NCBI GenBank assembly: GCA_021396245.1
Contig: WNYE01000001.1
Span: 248,001-312,000 of the forward strand
Reading direction: 5' to 3'
DNA length: 64,000 nucleotides
DNA from: Sporothrix humicola
Taxonomy: Eukaryota; Ascomycota; Sordariomycetes; Ophiostomatales; Ophiostomataceae
Of this stretch, positions 10,840-21,033 are shown one piece after another (position 1 is the first letter of the stretch; the number at the start of each line of letters is the position of its first letter). The notes under the pieces are model-generated. The model was not told where the DNA came from and did no database searches. It saw nothing but the letters and a program-made list of their open reading frames with translations. Made by a program: the position numbers and the translations under genes.

Positions 10840-11436
10840 ATGTCCTACGACGAGGACCGTCTCTGGAAGTTCCAGTGGCCGCAGTGGGCCAGCAGTGTCT
10901 GGGCCCGCAATGCCGGCGTCTACGCCTCGGGCGCGCTGTACTCGCTCGCCTTTTACGTCATGCTCGACGCCGCCGTCTGGTCCAAGAGCTCGCACAACGG
11001 CTCCGACGTCCACGTCAAGTTTGTCGACTGGCTGCCGTTCATGTGCAGCAGCCTCGGCATGTTGATTATCAATTCCGTGGAAAAAGCGCGGCTGGCGTCG
11101 GACAATATCGGCTATTCGGGCATCGGCATGGGCGGCGGCGGCGGCGTGGCGTGGCAGGCGCGCGTGGTGCTGTTCCTGGGGTTTGCCAGCTTGGCGGGCG
11201 GCATGGCGGGCGGCGTGTGCATCTTTGTGCTCAAGTACGTGGTGCCCAAGGTGGCGATGCCGATGCTAGGCATGGGCATTGAGAATGTCGTTGCCAACGG
11301 TCTGGTTGGTCTGAGGTGAGTTTCTGTCTTCGCCCCTGTTTCTTTGTTTATCGTACACCACTAACAGCACAGCTCCGTCGTTCTCTGGGTCAGCCAGAAC
11401 ATGGAGGACGAGTACGCCTACAACCTGGCTCTGTAA
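10840..11436 (+). CDS. VPS68: Vacuolar protein sorting protein Vps68 (UPF0220/TMEM50 family)
   Basis: Two exons (10840-11315, 11373-11436) encode 179 residues, close to the yeast length. Hydrophobic segments lie near residues 27-47, 61-80, 109-131 and 148-170, giving a four-span membrane protein. Family landmarks are visible: GVYASGALYSLAFYV, DVHVKFVDWLPFMCSSLG, AWQARVVLFLGF, and the C-terminal WVSQNMEDEY followed by YNLAL. The terminal landmark appears only after splicing. Yeast Vps68 works with Vps55 at the endosome to promote traffic of cargo to the vacuole. The ATG context (CCAACATGTCC) is good and no earlier in-frame ATG fits. A Gly-rich loop (residues ~95-103) separates spans 2 and 3. 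The call is secure. Confidence 0.95.
11316..11372 (+). other. VPS68 intron, 57 bp
   Basis: The donor is GTGAGT at 11316, the branch is CACTAAC at ~11359-11365, and the acceptor is CACAG ending at 11372. An earlier AG (in CTAACAG) would break the frame. The chosen acceptor gives Leu-Arg/Ser-Ser-Val-Val-Leu-Trp, matching the family C-terminus. Confidence 0.9.
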
Positions 11437-13374
11437 AGAGCGAAGCCTCTTCCTTAAAGGCACAAGTCCTGACGATCGGCTTCAGATAGGACCGATCAGC
11501 ACACAACTTCTTGGCCGTTTGCCATGGCATCGACAACAGGCGCTGTAGCAATATCGGTACATCCATGGACGATCAAATGCGTACTCAACCGGCAGCAGTT
11601 ATATGCTGACGCACCGGCACACGATCGCATCTTCAAAGCTCTGCATTGACTTGTGCTGCATCGACTGTCGACGGCTAGGAAAGGAGCACCATCCTATCCA
11701 ACCACACTTACATTCATTCTACTTTTCCTTATTATCTTGTCACAATCCTGGAGTTTGTTTCTCTCCTTATGCTAGCTATGCTTTCCGCTTTTGTTTCTTT
11801 TGTTTACTCTGTCTCCCTGCTTCATTTTTGCATCTCTCATCTTCGGCATGCTTTCCACAAGCTCTGTACCATACCATTGCACAGCCAGTCATCCCATGTG
11901 TGGTATTCTTTTCCTTGCGTCCTCTTTTCTTCTCGAGAAATCTTGAAATCTGTATTCTACACTCTGTCTCTTCGTCCCTTATGCGTTCTTTCTTTGTCGG
12001 TTTTATCAGGGTAGGCAGGAGTTTAGCTTCAACCCATATCATGGATACATCAGAAATATAGCCTTGATCTCACAAATGTGTGCCTTTGTATGTGCCCTTC
12101 TGACCAAAATGACGCCTCGTTGATGTAAGTCGGCTCTTACTTTGCAATGCTTTGGATGGCAAGATGATGTGTGTCATCAGTCAACTTCCACTAGACTAGA
12201 TGGATGCAACTCATGTTTTGAGCATCAATATGTTATATCTTTATACTTTTCTTCTAGTTTATTTCATTTATGCATTCGTTTTTCTTCCAAAAAGAAATAT
12301 TTACTCTCTTCCCAAATAAAATATTTACTTTTTCCCAATTACAAAATCCATGATATTTTGAGGGACAAAAAAAAAAAAAAAAAAAAATCTAATTATTTAT
12401 GTCTATTGTTTGTTGAAAATAAAATGAAGAAGAATTGAAGAAAAATATACATAAAAAAAGAATACATCATCAGAAACAGCTGGACAAGCACGTGGACCAT
12501 TCTCTTGCCTCTCACCGACCGGCACTTGAGAATACCGACAGCGGTAAGAAACGGCAGTTTTCAAGAAATCAATAAATTGTGAAAGTGCACAAGGAAACGT
12601 GACATGCAGAATAGGTCGGCATCCCTCGTCGGAAGACGGCCACAGACGGTGAAGCACGTTTCCTTTTGTCTTGCCTTCTGCCTCTTGGTTTTTGCCTTTT
12701 GCCCTGGCCGATTTTTGCACATCCGCTTCGTATCATCCTCTGGTCACCAACAGTCACCAACGGTCAATTCCTTTTTCTTCCTTTGCGAGGCGGTGAAGTC
12801 GGGTGCACCGTACTCGCTGAGGAGTGTCTCAGACCGGGGTCTTGTTATGTCGGTTATGCCGTGATAAAAGGGAAGCTGCATGTCTGGGGAGAGTGAGGGA
12901 GGAAACTCAGGGAAAAGGAAGGTATCACAGGATGGCAGCTTCATCTATTTTCCTTCTCCTCTTCTCCGCCTCTTCCTCTTTCCCATTCCGTCTCTCTCCA
13001 TCTCATCATTGCTCACCGACCTACTATGGAAATGTCTCAGTTCTCTCAGCCTTACTCTTCCCGGTCTCTGACTGTTGGAGACAATATCCCTGTCATTTTG
13101 CTCATCGTCTCTGTCGTACAAACCAAAGAAAGGAAACATGCAAAGGACGTCTTGAGGATTGTTGAGCGCTTGGACGGTGAGAGAGGAATAGTGTGATCAT
13201 AGCAAACCCCCTTAAAGGTCCAACAACTAAAACCTGGTCAATGGTAGAAACACAGGGCGGCTGTCGTTCATCGAAAGTCGGTCAGACTTGGAGATGTGAG
13301 TTGGCCGTCCACGCAACGAGTGAAAGAAAGCGCCGAATAATCACGCCGGATTCACAACAACTACAAATCTAAAA
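11437..13374. other. Gene-poor interval, part 1 (VPS68 to tRNA-Pro)
   Basis: No protein gene was recognised. Contents are a C/T-rich block at about 11700-12000, an AT-rich island at about 12230-12470 containing 21 consecutive A (12367-12387), and a second C/T-rich block at about 12940-13080. Short ORFs have no family resemblance. Confidence 0.6.
12367..12387. repeat. Poly(A) tract of 21 within an AT-rich island
   Basis: Twenty-one consecutive A bases are seen directly. The surrounding ~240 bp are far richer in A and T than the neighbouring DNA. This could be a retroposed 3' end or simple slippage. No flanking target-site duplication was identified by eye. Confidence 0.75.
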
Positions 13375-13462
13375 GGTCTGTTGGTCTAGTGGTATGATTC
13401 TCGCTTAGGGCGCACCCTAAGTAGCTTGCGAGAGGTCCCGTGTTCGATCCACGGACAGACCC
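13375..13462 (+). tRNA. tRNA-Pro (anticodon AGG) with a 16-nt intron
   Basis: A full cloverleaf is visible. The acceptor stem is GGTCTGT/ACAGACC (13375-13381 with 13455-13461), followed by discriminator C13462. The D arm holds the A-box TGGTCTAGTGG. The anticodon stem is CTCGC/GCGAG (13400-13404, 13428-13432), and the T arm CCGTG-TTCGATC-CACGG holds the B-box. The anticodon loop is TTAGGG|T with AGG at positions 34-36. The intron 13411-13426 sits in the canonical place, one base after the anticodon, so the mature tRNA is 72 nt. In the precursor, intron bases CCCTAAG (13415-13421) can pair perfectly with CTTAGGG (13404-13410), covering the anticodon as nuclear tRNA introns usually do. It decodes CCU and, with inosine at 34, CCC. 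It is the only clear gene in the 36 kb interval. Confidence 0.97.
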
Positions 13463-13466
13463 CATC

Positions 13467-13471
13467 TTTTT
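13467..13471 (+). terminator. Pol III terminator (T5) of tRNA-Pro
   Basis: Five T begin five bases after the discriminator base, the expected RNA polymerase III stop. A second run of seven T follows at about 13476-13482 and could act as a backup. Confidence 0.85.
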
Positions 13472-15208
13472 GAAGTTTTTTTGCCAATCTCGCGATGTTC
13501 TGTTCCATTTTTTGGTCGCTTCCTTTTTGGGGAGATAGTGGGGCATTTCTGCTAATGTGCGGGATGGCCAGCAGCTTTGGCCAATCAGATTACACACATC
13601 AGTTTTAGCGTCCTTTCATCAAACCTGGGTCAACATCTGGCAGGAGCTCGATACACGGACATTGACAATATTTTTTTGCAGTTTTTTTTAATACAAGGGT
13701 TGACGATGACTTGGCCGTCTGTTTTGTATTTCTCCCTCTTCCTTTGACCCCCTTCATCCTTTAGCGACATGGTCGTTTGTGCGACGTACAAGTCACAAGA
13801 AACGGGCAGATTATCACCGCCCTCATCCATTATCCGACACGGAGGATGAGTCGAAGGATGAACAGTGATGAGTAGATGACAGAAAAAGGCCGAAACGTGT
13901 CATCCGAGTTGGTGACTTGTCTGTTTTGAAAGTCTTTTGAATTCTCCGTTGGCTCTCACCGGCACATGTTCGTCTCCTTGCCCAGCATCCTTCCGACAGC
14001 TTATCCCTCATCCGCTCGTCACCGGGTCCATGTCGGTCATTCTTTTCGATCAAGTTCCAACAGCACAGGAGTCATACTCCGCGCGTCCTGTCGATAGTTT
14101 TGTCTCCATACTTCCTCATTTTCCCGTATTCTTTTCGTTGCACAAAACGGCACAGACGGCGTCATCAGCCTGCCCGCCGTATGAGGACATCACCTGTTCT
14201 CAACAAACGTCACTTCTTCTATCTGCTTCTTCTTATTGTATCTCTTGTCTGCAGCTTGCATCTTTGCATTCATCTTGCTTAAAATGGTCATGAACATCAT
14301 GTATGCTTTTATTTTTGCTCTTCTTCCTCCCCGAGATGTGCATCTCGTCTTTCACGACGATCCTGCGGCAGGACCAAAATAGAGAATCGGGCGAGAACCT
14401 AGCAAAAGACACCGTACAATGACTACATGTACCGTGACAAACACCTCAACAAATGGATAGTTGAAGCGAGGGCGTACTGTGGAAGCAAGGTGAGAAAACA
14501 AGAGGGACAGAAACGCACTCATGGGAATACGGGTGGTAGTACAGACATGAAGGAACAGGGGTTTGGGAAGCAGAAGGAGAAGAGAAGAAGAGAAGAAACA
14601 GTCCCATGGAGAGCGAGAAGGAAGCAAAAATAAGCCGTAGGCTTGTATCACGTCGGGCAGTATCGAATGTGTGGGGGGATATAATACAGGAGAGAAGGGG
14701 AGGATAACGACGGAACGGAGTGATGAGAAGAAAAGTAAAAAAAAAGAAAAGAAAACAAGATGTGACAGAAGCACTCATGCAGCCGATGAAATGGAAACAC
14801 AAGAAACTTCATGACCCCCTAGTCTCCTTGTCTTTACTATCTCTTCTTTACCGTATTTATCGTCTCTATTATTCTCTTGTACTGTGTCGCTGCTGCACGT
14901 TTTCTGTGCAACCCGACACTCAGTTCGGCATACGAGATTCCACACAGAAGGCCTATTAGTTTTATTTTTTTATTTATTGATTTATCCTTTTTCTCTGCCT
15001 TTTTGTGCGCAGCGGTCCCGACCAACAGACATTAATGGGATTTTCTCCGCTGGCAATTGTTTCTTGTTTCTTGTTGCTTCGTGTCTTTTGTTTTCTCCAT
15101 TCTCTCCTTTCCTCGGTACCAACATTCAACAATTCTCACCGGTCTGTTTCACAGTCTTCTTTTCTTACCCTGGTCATTGTTTTCTTCTTTCTTTCCATTC
15201 TTTCATTA

Positions 15209-15227
15209 TTTTTTTTTTTTTTTTTTT
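15209..15227. repeat. Poly(T) tract of 19
   Basis: Nineteen consecutive T bases lie within a C/T-rich block. This is simple slippage-prone sequence with no gene attached. Confidence 0.8.
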
Positions 15228-16794
15228 CACTAGTCACTTTCTCTGTCTTATGCACACGCCTCTTTCCTTATGCTAGGCGCACAACAGCTGTCCTTTTTCT
15301 TTCTTTTTTTCTGCACTTTTGCACATTATGTCTCGGAGGCCTGTCAATAGACGAAAGAGACGGTGAAGAAAAGGCGACAACAACAGCATCCTCCAAGCAA
15401 AGAGAAATGCGGATGGGTTCGCAAAACAGCAAACAATACGAGGGGCAGCAATGGTGACTTGTCATGAAAACCGACCTCATTCGGCACCATCATGCGCCAC
15501 CATTGTATTCCTCGTAAAAATCCAAGGTGAGCTCTCATATTCCGGCTGGTAAATGGGGGCGAGACTGAGCAACAAAAATATGATAACCAAACAATCCATT
15601 GTGAGGTCCTGAGTTAATGACCAAAAATTGAGACAAAGACAAAGACGCCATTCATGATAACCAACGCGACAAAAATACAAGCCCACTGTGGGAGATATGC
15701 TGGTCGACAAGGCGTCTTGTACACCGTGAAATTCACCATTGCATCCGCTTCGAGGGTTGGGTAGCGAGGGCGAGAATTTGGGGGGAAAAAGAATAAACCT
15801 TGACCGTGCCTGTGACCGTGGCTGTGACCATGATTTGAGCCCGTGCGAGATGGCAGTGATGCGTGATCATTTCAATCATTTCGGTTATGCAAGAAGAGGT
15901 GCACAGCGTACAAAGTACAAGAGAACAAAAAAGAAAGAAAAAAAGAGTTGAGGCCATCTGTGGAAAGCCATGCAAGGCGACGAATGACCCGATTGTGACC
16001 ATTTGAGGTCATCTGTGGACATTTGCGGCCATTCTTATGGTCGGTCTGTTGTTTGTTGAAGGGCCGACCCTGACCCTGGACACCGACTGTGACACAAGAC
16101 CAATGCCGAGATGGACAAATTCAGATATCGTGAGATTTTGATGGACAATTGGGGCCTGTCTTTGCAAGTACCTCTAACAAAAAGGTACCTCGAGAGAAAA
16201 GGGCACCAGGATAGAGATTATTCACACGCCCCTAGCACACGACGTTGATTGTCATGGAAGAGATAAATGTCATCAAAAGAAATAAAATCATTAACCAACA
16301 GACTCGTGGCCAAACGCCGACACAACCACAATGGGCAACTCGAGTCGGAAACAAAGACAATGAATTGCATCTCTTCTTCAAAACGGCAAGCTTTGTTTAC
16401 AAACCAGTATGATAGCTCATATAAAACGATAGAGGGCGTGTGCATAGACCTGAGTGCGTGCGCGGTGAACAAAAAAAGGTGTGTTGATGGCTGCCAAAAT
16501 CTTGAATAAGGAAAGGAATCAACGACGATGCGACGATACGCCGATATGCCGATACGACAATACAACTTCACGAACGGCAATCATAACCACCGTATTGGGC
16601 CATGGGGCCACTGGCGTCCGGAGAGAAGCTTCCTCTTGAGCCAGCTCCGAAGGTCGACATGAAGGGCCTTTTGTCAGAAAGCAGCTGCGTCGACACTTGA
16701 CAACTTTTGGTGATATATCGACCGCCTTCACTTGAAAAGGCGGAGGTACTGTCAAGAGACGAGTCTGGTTCGCACACCCACTCAAGCCCGCGCA

Positions 16795-17100
16795 ATGTCC
16801 CGTTTCGTCCTCGTCAGCCTTCTGCATCTTTCTTCGGCAGCCTTGGCTTTCCCTGACCGCCGCTCTTCTTCTTCTTCTTTGCCCTCTTCTTTCATCTTCT
16901 TCTCTCCCCCTTTCAGCTTTTGCACTCCCATAAAAGCCACAATATACCGTGAATGCAGCCTTGCATTCTGTCGCATATCATATTTCTGGTCTCACCTTGA
17001 TGCTCGGATGACCTTGGCTCTCCCTCTCCATGAGGCTGATCATATGTGGAGGGAGGGGTGTAGGTATCAGCATCAAAGGTGGATTTGTCAGAGGCATTAG
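16795..17100 (+). CDS. Possible small secreted protein, 101 aa (weak candidate)
   Basis: An ATG-initiated ORF encodes a positively charged start and a hydrophobic stretch (MSRFVLVSLLHLSSAALA). A plausible signal-peptidase site follows, and then 83 residues with cysteines at 43, 54, 59, 89 and 98. The Ser-rich stretch after the putative cleavage site comes from a TCTTCT microsatellite. No family was recognised, codon use lacks the strong GC3 bias of the confirmed genes, and hydrophobic N-termini arise easily by chance in C/T-rich DNA. It could be a fungal small secreted protein but is more likely spurious. Only transcript or peptide data would settle it. Confidence 0.15.
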   Translation: MSRFVLVSLLHLSSAALAFPDRRSSSSSLPSSFIFFSPPFSFCTPIKATIYRECSLAFCRISYFWSHLDARMTLALPLHEADHMWREGCRYQHQRWICQRH

Positions 17101-17103
17101 AAG

Positions 17104-17149
17104 GGATATCAAGGATATCAAGGATATCAAGGATATCAAAGGTATCAAA
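17104..17149. repeat. 9-bp tandem repeat (GGATATCAA)4 plus decayed unit
   Basis: Four perfect copies of GGATATCAA span 17104-17139, followed by an imperfect copy (GGTATCAAA). Each unit contains the palindrome GATATC. No function is visible. Confidence 0.85.
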
Positions 17150-19584
17150 GATAATAAAATATTGACTGGAGTGATGACAACAAAACGGAGAAAGATTACT
17201 TAGCATCGGGACACGACAACAGCTTACCAACACGAAGGGATGGTCCGTCGACGAGCGTGGGGAAGAGGGAGTCCTAGCCGAGGTGCCATGCGAGGACCAT
17301 GCAACGGAGATCATTCATGGGGAGGGAAGCTCTTGGGGAAGCTGGTGGGCGGGATAGCTTTGTTGTCGCTTCCGTTACTTGCCTCGTTAATCTTTAAGAG
17401 GAAATGTGGTCGGCCACGCGTGCCCGCTTGGGCGGCGCTTTGGAAAACGCCAAGCTTTGTCTTGTTTTGTCCTGTATTTTTTGTTTTTGTTTTTGTTTTG
17501 TTCTTGGGTGCGTGTGTCGTGTGTGCAACCTCAGAACTAGTGCGGGCAGGCAACAATAAGCGTGAGACACTTGGGGGAGAAGAGAGGACGCGTATATGTA
17601 TGTGTGTGTGTATGTATGATTGGGGGCTGAATATTACTATGTTGTCGTCGGTGCTGTTGGTTTTGTTGGTTCTTCTTCTGTCGATGTCTATTGGAAGCAA
17701 GACAGCGGTAAATGTTGCCCAGAAAATCTTCCATGAGCTGAAGAGTCGGCATCCCGCGGAGGTGCGCCATCACTTCACATGAATTGCTAATGGGGATAGA
17801 ATGTGCCGTCGCCGAAAAACAAAACGGCATAGGCTCGCGGTTCGCACTCGCGAATTGCTCTCGCCTTGTTGTCGAGATGATCTATCTTGGACTGTCTTGG
17901 ACGGAAAATATGAGCTATCCTTTGATCCCAAGAAGGATTCCAAGTGGATGATCATATGACGGCCAAAGTATAAATTCCATGCATCGGGGTTCAGGCAAGT
18001 TAATGAAAAAGAGACTGTTGGTAGAGGATGGTGGTGGTAGTGTTGGTGTTGATAATGATGATGTGTTCCAGCAGGCGAGACGGCTTTGTGCAGCCTTCCA
18101 GGCAGGCAATTCCAGCCAAGAGGACACCGAGGCTGGAGAAGCACTATCTGCCATCCAGGTAGCACAGAGGTATCCCAAAGAAACAGCAATATGGGGGAAG
18201 CTGGCAACAGGGAGGGCAGAGGTTGCATGCACACCCCTGGCCCATCCACGTTTGTATTCCAACACCGAGATGCATGCTCTTCTTGGTGGAGTGGAGAGCT
18301 CTAGTGTAAGCATGTTCCTTTTTGCTTTGTCTTGCTCGTACCTGCTCTTATGCTCCTCTACTGCGGGAAGCATTCCCAAAAGCGCTTGTTCCTCAAAGTG
18401 TAGTTCTTGGATTTAGTAGAGAGAGAAGAATAGTAGCAATAGGATCTGATGGGAGAAAGACGTTATGCACCTCGCAGGGCAGAGCGGCCGCAGAGCTGTC
18501 AATACGACAATGCATGGGAGCTCAAACGAGGCGCGCCGATGTCAAGTCCAAGTGACCATAGGAGAAGCTGAAGTAGAGAAATTCCAAAACTCAAAGTTGG
18601 CCTCGTAACTGCGAAGGGGGAAAGAGAAAGAAAGAAAGGCGCAGCGAGCCTTTTGAAACCTTTGGAGCGTTGCTTTGCATCAATATTTCTTCCTTTTCGT
18701 GTCTGTTGGTCCGACGTAGTCGCCAAGTTACTCCAAGCCACCTCCAAAGCAATAGTGGCTGCATGTGCAGTGGCCATAACCAGAGCGTCGAGGCGGGCAG
18801 GCTGTCCGTTGTCCGCCGTTTTGATGTTGATCAAACGGGAATAGACCTGGATTAACATGGCAATCATTGTGTCGTATATTGCAGCACTTGAGGTGTTTTC
18901 ATTTTGATAGATGGCGAGTACGACGCAGCATCAATCTAAATGGCCAAGTTTGACGTGAAGACTGGCGATCGTGTGCTGGTACTTCCTCGTCAGCCTCTCC
19001 AATTTTGTCGACCATACAGCTTCCCTTTTCATCCCGTCATCCCGTCATCACGTCAGCTTCTCCAGTCAAACCGTCTTCAGTCACGTTACTGACTTTCTCT
19101 GCCCGATCAACACCATCACAGCAATCCTCATCAGAGTTCTCCAGCGATTTCACTGTTCCCAAGCCGTGATATGCCGTCGGGCAGAGATGGGAAAGATGGG
19201 ATGTAGATAGGGCTGGAAGGAGGATGAAGGCGTGGACATCACATCACATCACCCGTTCTTAGGCGACGTACTCGATGTACAATCCACTGCGGACTCCAGC
19301 AGCTTGGTATGTCTCGCTTGATTTCGCGTGGCCTGCCGATGCGTTGTCCCTCGGGAGCTTGTGGTTGTGGCCGTCTGACCAAGCCGAGCAATAATATCGC
19401 AGCCAGCAGGCAAGAACATCCATATTGGGTGTACCTGCTGCAGTCGGCCCACCTGTCCAAATAGGAAATAGTCTGCCTGAGCAGCTTCGACCGGCCTCGC
19501 GTAGGATGGAGTGTGGATGATAAAATGATAAACGAGCAAAAAAGGGCCAAACAGAGCGTCCAAGGCGCCGAAAGTGATGTATCA

Positions 19585-21033
19585 TTATCTGCACCTCATG
19601 AGCTCTGCAGCCTTTCTCATAGGGCGGCCGTCTGTGTTCCTCCTTCTGCAGAGCTCTTTTCTTCCCCTCGTAACTCCATCGCCAAGTTGCCAGCGCAGCA
19701 ATCGACCTTTCCTGACTTGTGCGTCAAGTAGAGTGCTGCTCGTATATTGGGAGGGCTGTTGGCAATTTCTCGGTCTTTGCTCTCGTACTCCGTATTCCAC
19801 GCTGAGAATTATTCCATTTTTGGAAGAATGTTGCCTCAAGTGATCATGCATCGTGGAGAAACGACAGAAACGGCACAGCTGCTTGCACCGCCGAGAACAC
19901 CGAAGTTCACCCACAACACAAATTCGGACAAGAACAAGAAGCCACAGGCATGGAACTTGTGCTCGGAGGATTTTGGTTTTGTCGCCTTGTTTGTTTTGAG
20001 TAGAGTGTTGGTCAAGCATTGGTACAGTATTGGCAGACAAGAACCAACAGAAACAGACGCAATCCAACACAATCCCACGACAAGGATTGTCCAAGATGCG
20101 AGAAACTCCGCTCTTTCCGCCGTCGAACGAGAGCAATACCGAGCTACTGATTAGACAGACGGCTTCCAACGGTAGTAGGCTCGGTGCGAGGCGGAGCTTG
20201 AAAAGGCGGGATCGGCGGCGTCCGTCGGGCCACTGATGCGACTCTGACATGGCACAAGGCTTGGTCGTATGGACCAGAAATGGCCAGGAAAGGTCATGAA
20301 AGGCTAGAAAGGGGCTAGATAATATAACGATTCCGCAAGACGTGTCGATGCATGTTGAAAAACGCGATTGCTGGTGCTGCAGAGGTTGCAGGTGTTGGAG
20401 TGAGATAGATTGAAAGAGGGGTATTACATGCACGCTGTGCAAGGCCAAAAGGCATGGAAATGGAAAAAGAAAAGGCATTGGCGGCATTGGAGGCATTGGA
20501 AATTGCAAATTGGGAATTGAAAATCGAAGACGAGGGCCAAACAACCAAATGCAACAGCACACGGTTTGACAGAGGCAACACCCTGCAGGAGTCCCAAAAC
20601 GGAGACCAGAGTGCATCGGAGGTGCGTCTTGCAGTGCAGCATTCACCCAAACTCCAGCACTCTGTCCGTATTCGAGTTGAGGATCAAAAGGCAGCCACCC
20701 AGAAAAACGGCAGAGCAGACATATCGCGTAGCATTGTTCTCCTCGTTTGGGTTGGCTGTGTTGACGCGCGTGACCGGTTTCCCAGCCAGTTGGCGACGAT
20801 TGTGAAAAGCAATCATACTCTTGGGTGCTCCCCCGCCAGCCTTCTTGTCCAGCCTCGATAAATGCGATGCACCTCAGAGCATCGAATAGCTTGCGGCACC
20901 GCACCGCTGTATGATAGTTGCAACCATCGCGAAGAGCTGCCCGAACATATGGTAGGGGAGGAGAGCAGGGCGGTCGGACGGCTGGCTCTGTGTCATATCC
21001 AAACTCGTACCTCTTGGGCATGCAGCCAAGCAC
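19585..21033 (-). CDS. Unexplained 478-482 aa open frame, status doubtful
   Basis: The frame on the minus strand is open for 482 codons from a GTG at 21033, or 478 from the first ATG at 21021 (MPKRYEFGYDTE...), and stops at 19585. It is by far the longest open frame in the 36 kb gene-poor interval. The translation is rich in Cys, Arg and Pro and includes a Pro-Met-Pro-Pro run made by a GGCATT tandem repeat. I recognise no domain, signal peptide or membrane pattern. Third codon positions show no GC preference, unlike every confirmed gene here. It may be a chance frame, a decayed gene, or a fast-evolving orphan. Confidence 0.15.
   Translation of the reverse strand: MLGCMPKRYEFGYDTEPAVRPPCSPPLPYVRAALRDGCNYHTAVRCRKLFDALRCIAFIEAGQEGWRGSTQEYDCFSQSSPTGWETGHARQHSQPKRGEQCYAICLLCRFSGWLPFDPQLEYGQSAGVWVNAALQDAPPMHSGLRFGTPAGCCLCQTVCCCIWLFGPRLRFSIPNLQFPMPPMPPMPFLFPFPCLLALHSVHVIPLFQSISLQHLQPLQHQQSRFSTCIDTSCGIVILSSPFLAFHDLSWPFLVHTTKPCAMSESHQWPDGRRRSRLFKLRLAPSLLPLEAVCLISSSVLLSFDGGKSGVSRILDNPCRGIVLDCVCFCWFLSANTVPMLDQHSTQNKQGDKTKILRAQVPCLWLLVLVRICVVGELRCSRRCKQLCRFCRFSTMHDHLRQHSSKNGIILSVEYGVREQRPRNCQQPSQYTSSTLLDAQVRKGRLLRWQLGDGVTRGRKELCRRRNTDGRPMRKAAELMRCR
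19785..19794 (+). repeat. Dispersed 10-bp word GTACTCCGTA, copy 1
   Basis: Exact copy of a word found four times (either strand) between 19 and 43 kb, plus near matches. It is not attached to any visible gene. Confidence 0.5.

Larger units (their letters stand above)
13463..19584. other. Gene-poor interval, part 2
   Basis: No recognised gene. The segment alternates between strand-biased blocks: C/T-rich on plus at about 14000-14290 and 14820-15330, and purine-rich at about 14480-14760 and 15770-15950. It contains 19 consecutive T at 15209-15227, a GT/TATG microsatellite near 17595-17617, and a 9-bp tandem repeat at 17104-17149. Irregular short-word repetition occurs near 15800-16040 (variants of CTGTGACC and ATCTGTGG). 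One short ORF with a possible signal peptide (16795-17100) is listed separately. Confidence 0.55.
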
